Part shown: positions 5,270 through 6,612 of the stretch, one piece after another
How the letters are laid out: each line of letters opens with the position of its first letter
How positions within the stretch are numbered: the stretch's first letter is position 1
From: AV2 sp035637175
GTDB taxonomy: Bacteria > Verrucomicrobiota > Verrucomicrobiia > Limisphaerales > AV2
NCBI GenBank assembly: GCA_035637175.1
Contig: DASPXS010000020.1
Location: 1-6,612, forward strand
DNA: 6,612 nucleotides
Direction of reading: 5' to 3'
Translations under genes and position numbers: made by a program
Notes under the pieces: generated by a model
What the model was told of the DNA's origin: nothing
Seen by the model: the letters and a program-made list of their open reading frames with translations, nothing else
The model's database searches: none

Positions 5270-5632
5270 TCAGATTCCCCGTTCATTGATGATCTTGTTC
5301 TTCTTCCCCAGCACGATCACGCGCGGTTTCCAGCGTTTGGCTTTGGCGCTGTCCACTTCGGTGAATGACATGATCGTGAGCCGGTCGCCGATTTTTCCCA
5401 GATGGGCCGCCGCGCCGTTGAGTTCGATGGCGCCTGACCCGCGCTCACCTTTAATGACGTAGGTCTCAAACCGTTCACCGTTGGCGAGATTGCTGCAGAG
5501 AATCCTTTCATAAGGCGACAGCCCGACCTTTTCCATCAGGTCTTCGGCAATGGTGAGACTGCCTTCGTAATCGAGGCTGGCGCCGGTGACCTGGGCGCGA
5601 TGAATTTTCGATTTCAACAAATGTATTTGCAT
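5270..5632 (-). CDS. panD: Aspartate 1-decarboxylase proenzyme
   Basis: PanD makes beta-alanine from aspartate for pantothenate and coenzyme A. It cleaves itself to create a pyruvoyl group. The 120-residue product has the cleavage site Gly24-Ser25 in YEGSLTI at the same numbering as E. coli. It also has Lys9, Arg54 (NGERF), Tyr58 and Asn72 in ELNGAAAH, all conserved active-site or processing positions. The C-terminus VIVLGKKNKIIN is typical. The start is ATG 5632; an earlier ATG at about 5637 is out of frame. There is no Shine-Dalgarno sequence. It heads the - strand block panD-lpxD-rplM-rpsI and lies opposite the divergent control region. No other pantothenate gene is in view. Confidence 0.96.
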   Translation of the reverse strand: MQIHLLKSKIHRAQVTGASLDYEGSLTIAEDLMEKVGLSPYERILCSNLANGERFETYVIKGERGSGAIELNGAAAHLGKIGDRLTIMSFTEVDSAKAKRWKPRVIVLGKKNKIINERGI

Positions 5633-5690
5633 AACATGCGGATGGGGCGGTGGAGTTTTGGAGAGATGGAGCGTTGGGAAGTCGCTCCCG

Positions 5691-5722
5691 TCACTCCATC
5701 ACTCCGTCGCTCCATTACTCCC
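5691..5722. repeat. Octamer array upstream of panD
   Basis: Four adjacent 8-base units share the core (A/G)CTCC: TCACTCCA, TCACTCCG, TCGCTCCA, TTACTCCC. A further CGCTCC lies just before them at about 5683. Read on the panD strand, GGAG recurs every eight bases. Bases 5666-5673 (GGAGCG) can also pair with the CGCTCC copy. The array is about 60 bases upstream of the panD start, inside its likely leader. Confidence 0.75.
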
Positions 5723-5727
5723 CTCGG

Positions 5728-5752
5728 TTTCAAGTCACCGATTGACTTGAAA
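5728..5752. promoter_or_regulatory. 10-base-arm perfect palindrome, candidate operator
   Basis: TTTCAAGTCA (5728-5737) and TGACTTGAAA (5743-5752) are perfect complements around a 5-base centre, CCGAT. The right arm contains the whole -35 hexamer of the + strand promoter. The size and placement fit a binding site for a dimeric repressor, though a transcript hairpin for panD-strand RNA is also possible. No T-run follows on either strand. Confidence 0.5.
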
Positions 5753-5770
5753 AACGGCGGCCACTATAAA
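5742..5770 (+). promoter_or_regulatory. Sigma-70-like promoter of the oxidoreductase gene
   Basis: TTGACT (5742-5747) and TATAAA (5765-5770) are separated by exactly 17 bases, each one mismatch from the sigma-70 consensus. Transcription would begin near 5777, giving a leader of about 117 bases before the ATG at 5894. The -10 box sits in the loop of a GCGGCC (5757-5762) and GGCCGC (5771-5776) inverted repeat. Confidence 0.6.
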
Positions 5771-5790
5771 GGCCGCGTCACCTAATTCAA
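5763..5790 (-). promoter_or_regulatory. Possible panD promoter, overlapping and divergent
   Basis: On the - strand, TTGAAT (5785-5790) and TATAGT (5763-5768) are separated by 16 bases. The -10 box overlaps that of the + strand promoter by four bases. Transcription would start near 5757 and reach panD after about 125 bases, through both the palindrome and the octamer array. Confidence 0.4.
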
Positions 5791-5893
5791 CATCTACTTT
5801 AGCATTATGGCAATTGCGTTTCGAGTGGGAGAGTGCGCCTGCGGATTGACCGGCGGGCGCCGGTTTACCCGGTAACTTCAGCCTTTTTTCATT
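5771..5893 (+). other. Oxidoreductase leader with hairpins and short open frame
   Basis: The likely transcript leader contains a hairpin, ACCGGC-GGGC-GCCGGT, at 5849-5864, immediately followed by the short palindrome TTACC-C-GGTAA at 5865-5875. A T6 run follows at 5884-5889. A 22-codon open frame begins at ATG 5807 (MAIAFRVGECACG) and stops at TAA 5873-5875, 18 bases before the gene start. It has no ribosome-binding sequence and may be chance. I did not recognise a known riboswitch class here. Confidence 0.3.
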
Positions 5894-6612
5894 ATGAGCA
5901 GCAGAAAAATTCGCTACGGCATGGTCGGCGGCGGACGCGGCGCATTCATCGGCGCGGTGCATCGCATCGCGGCCGCCATGGATCAACAGATCGAACTTGT
6001 CTGCGGCGCCTTCTCGTCCGACCCCGAGCGGTCGAGGGCGAGCGGCGCCGATCTGTTCCTGCCGCCCGCACGCTGCTACGGCACGTTCGAGGAAATGATT
6101 AAAAGGGAGGCGAGACTGCGAGAGGGCGAACGGATGGATTTCGTGGCCATCGTGACGCCGAATCACATGCACTTCCCGCCCGCGAAGATGGCTCTGGAAT
6201 ACGGATTCCACGTCCTCAGCGACAAGCCCGCCACCTTCAACCTCGCCCAGGCGAAGAAGCTCGCCGAGTTGGTCAGGAAGACGGGTCTGCTCTACGGACT
6301 CACGCACAATTACACCGGCTATCCGTTGGTGAAAGAAGCGCGCGATATGATCCGCGCCGGCAAACTTGGCAAGGTGCGCAAGGTCGTCGTCGAATATCCC
6401 CAGGGCTGGCTAGCGACGCGGCTCGAAGCGACCGGCCAGAAACAGGCCGGCTGGCGCACCGACCCCAGGCGCAGCGGCGCAGCGGGCAGCATCGGCGACA
6501 TCGGCACGCACGCCGAGAACCTCGCCGAATACGTCACCGGCCTGCAAATCGAGGAACTGGCCGCCGATATCACCACCTTTGTGAAAGGCCGCAAACTCGA
6601 TGACGACGGCAA
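5894..6612 (+). CDS. Gfo/Idh/MocA-family oxidoreductase, N-terminal part
   Basis: This family comprises NAD(P)-dependent dehydrogenases acting on sugars, inositols and related polyols; the specific substrate cannot be told from this fragment. The 239 visible residues run off the window without a stop. The Rossmann nucleotide-binding loop is GMVGGGRGAFIG (9-20), followed by ELVCGAFSSDPER with a beta-2 segment. VTPNHMH lies at 87-93. DKP (110-112) replaces the common EKP, keeping the catalytic Lys111. GDIGTHAENLAEYVTG (201-216) supplies the Asp and His of the family's DxxxH motif. No signal peptide is visible, so it is presumably cytoplasmic. The start is ATG 5894, close enough to the Rossmann loop to be right; no Shine-Dalgarno sequence precedes it. 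It is divergent from panD with a good promoter. Family members are about 330-430 residues, so a third or more is missing. Confidence 0.93.
   Translation, partial: MSSRKIRYGMVGGGRGAFIGAVHRIAAAMDQQIELVCGAFSSDPERSRASGADLFLPPARCYGTFEEMIKREARLREGERMDFVAIVTPNHMHFPPAKMALEYGFHVLSDKPATFNLAQAKKLAELVRKTGLLYGLTHNYTGYPLVKEARDMIRAGKLGKVRKVVVEYPQGWLATRLEATGQKQAGWRTDPRRSGAAGSIGDIGTHAENLAEYVTGLQIEELAADITTFVKGRKLDDDG

Noticed and set aside
5755..5777. Intrinsic terminator on the - strand (GCGGCC stem followed by CGTTTTT)
   Set aside because: No - strand gene lies upstream of it, and the same bases are better explained as the promoter core with flanking symmetry. A small RNA ending here cannot be excluded.
5735..6307. 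- strand 190-codon frame opposite the oxidoreductase
   Set aside because: It overlaps the promoter region and the well-conserved Rossmann domain on the other strand; it is a shadow frame.

Overview
The window is GC-rich bacterial chromosome. LpxD (lipid A synthesis) points to a Gram-negative outer membrane. Spacers full of 7-base tandem repeats and short palindromic modules, some inside housekeeping genes, resemble what I know of soil/freshwater Verrucomicrobiota (Pedosphaera-like). That placement is an inference from repeat style and gene content; no rRNA is present to confirm it.

Layout, left to right. Bases 1-98 are the C-terminal end of an integron-type tyrosine recombinase on the + strand. 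Bases 99-392 hold no gene, only short repeats: a CGTT array, heptamer arrays and two GC-rich palindromes. From 393 to 5632 all genes lie on the - strand, in transcription order panD, lpxD, rplM, rpsI, a rho-independent terminator, argC, argJ. From 5633 to 5893 lies a divergent control region with two overlapping promoter-like sequences and two palindromes. A Gfo/Idh/MocA-family oxidoreductase starts at 5894 on the + strand and runs off the end.

The - strand genes are housekeeping: beta-alanine for pantothenate/CoA (PanD), lipid A acylation (LpxD), ribosomal proteins L13 and S9, and two arginine-synthesis enzymes, ArgC and ArgJ. The terminator after rpsI separates the panD-lpxD-rplM-rpsI block from argC-argJ. 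Argued from catalytic motifs, all look functional except argJ, which as given is split by a frameshift.

The most interesting feature is the repeats acting on genes. (1) A four-copy 7-base tandem array lies inside argJ, exactly where the reading frame is lost. (2) ArgJ has an extra 28 residues just before its self-cleavage Thr. (3) ArgC has an extra palindromic segment of about 12-15 codons. The inserts in (2) and (3) share a 17/19-base core that is read in different frames in the two genes, suggesting an element that spreads as DNA. (4) Related 7- to 9-base arrays occupy most spacers, including the whole leader of argC up to its start codon. No gene has a clear Shine-Dalgarno sequence.
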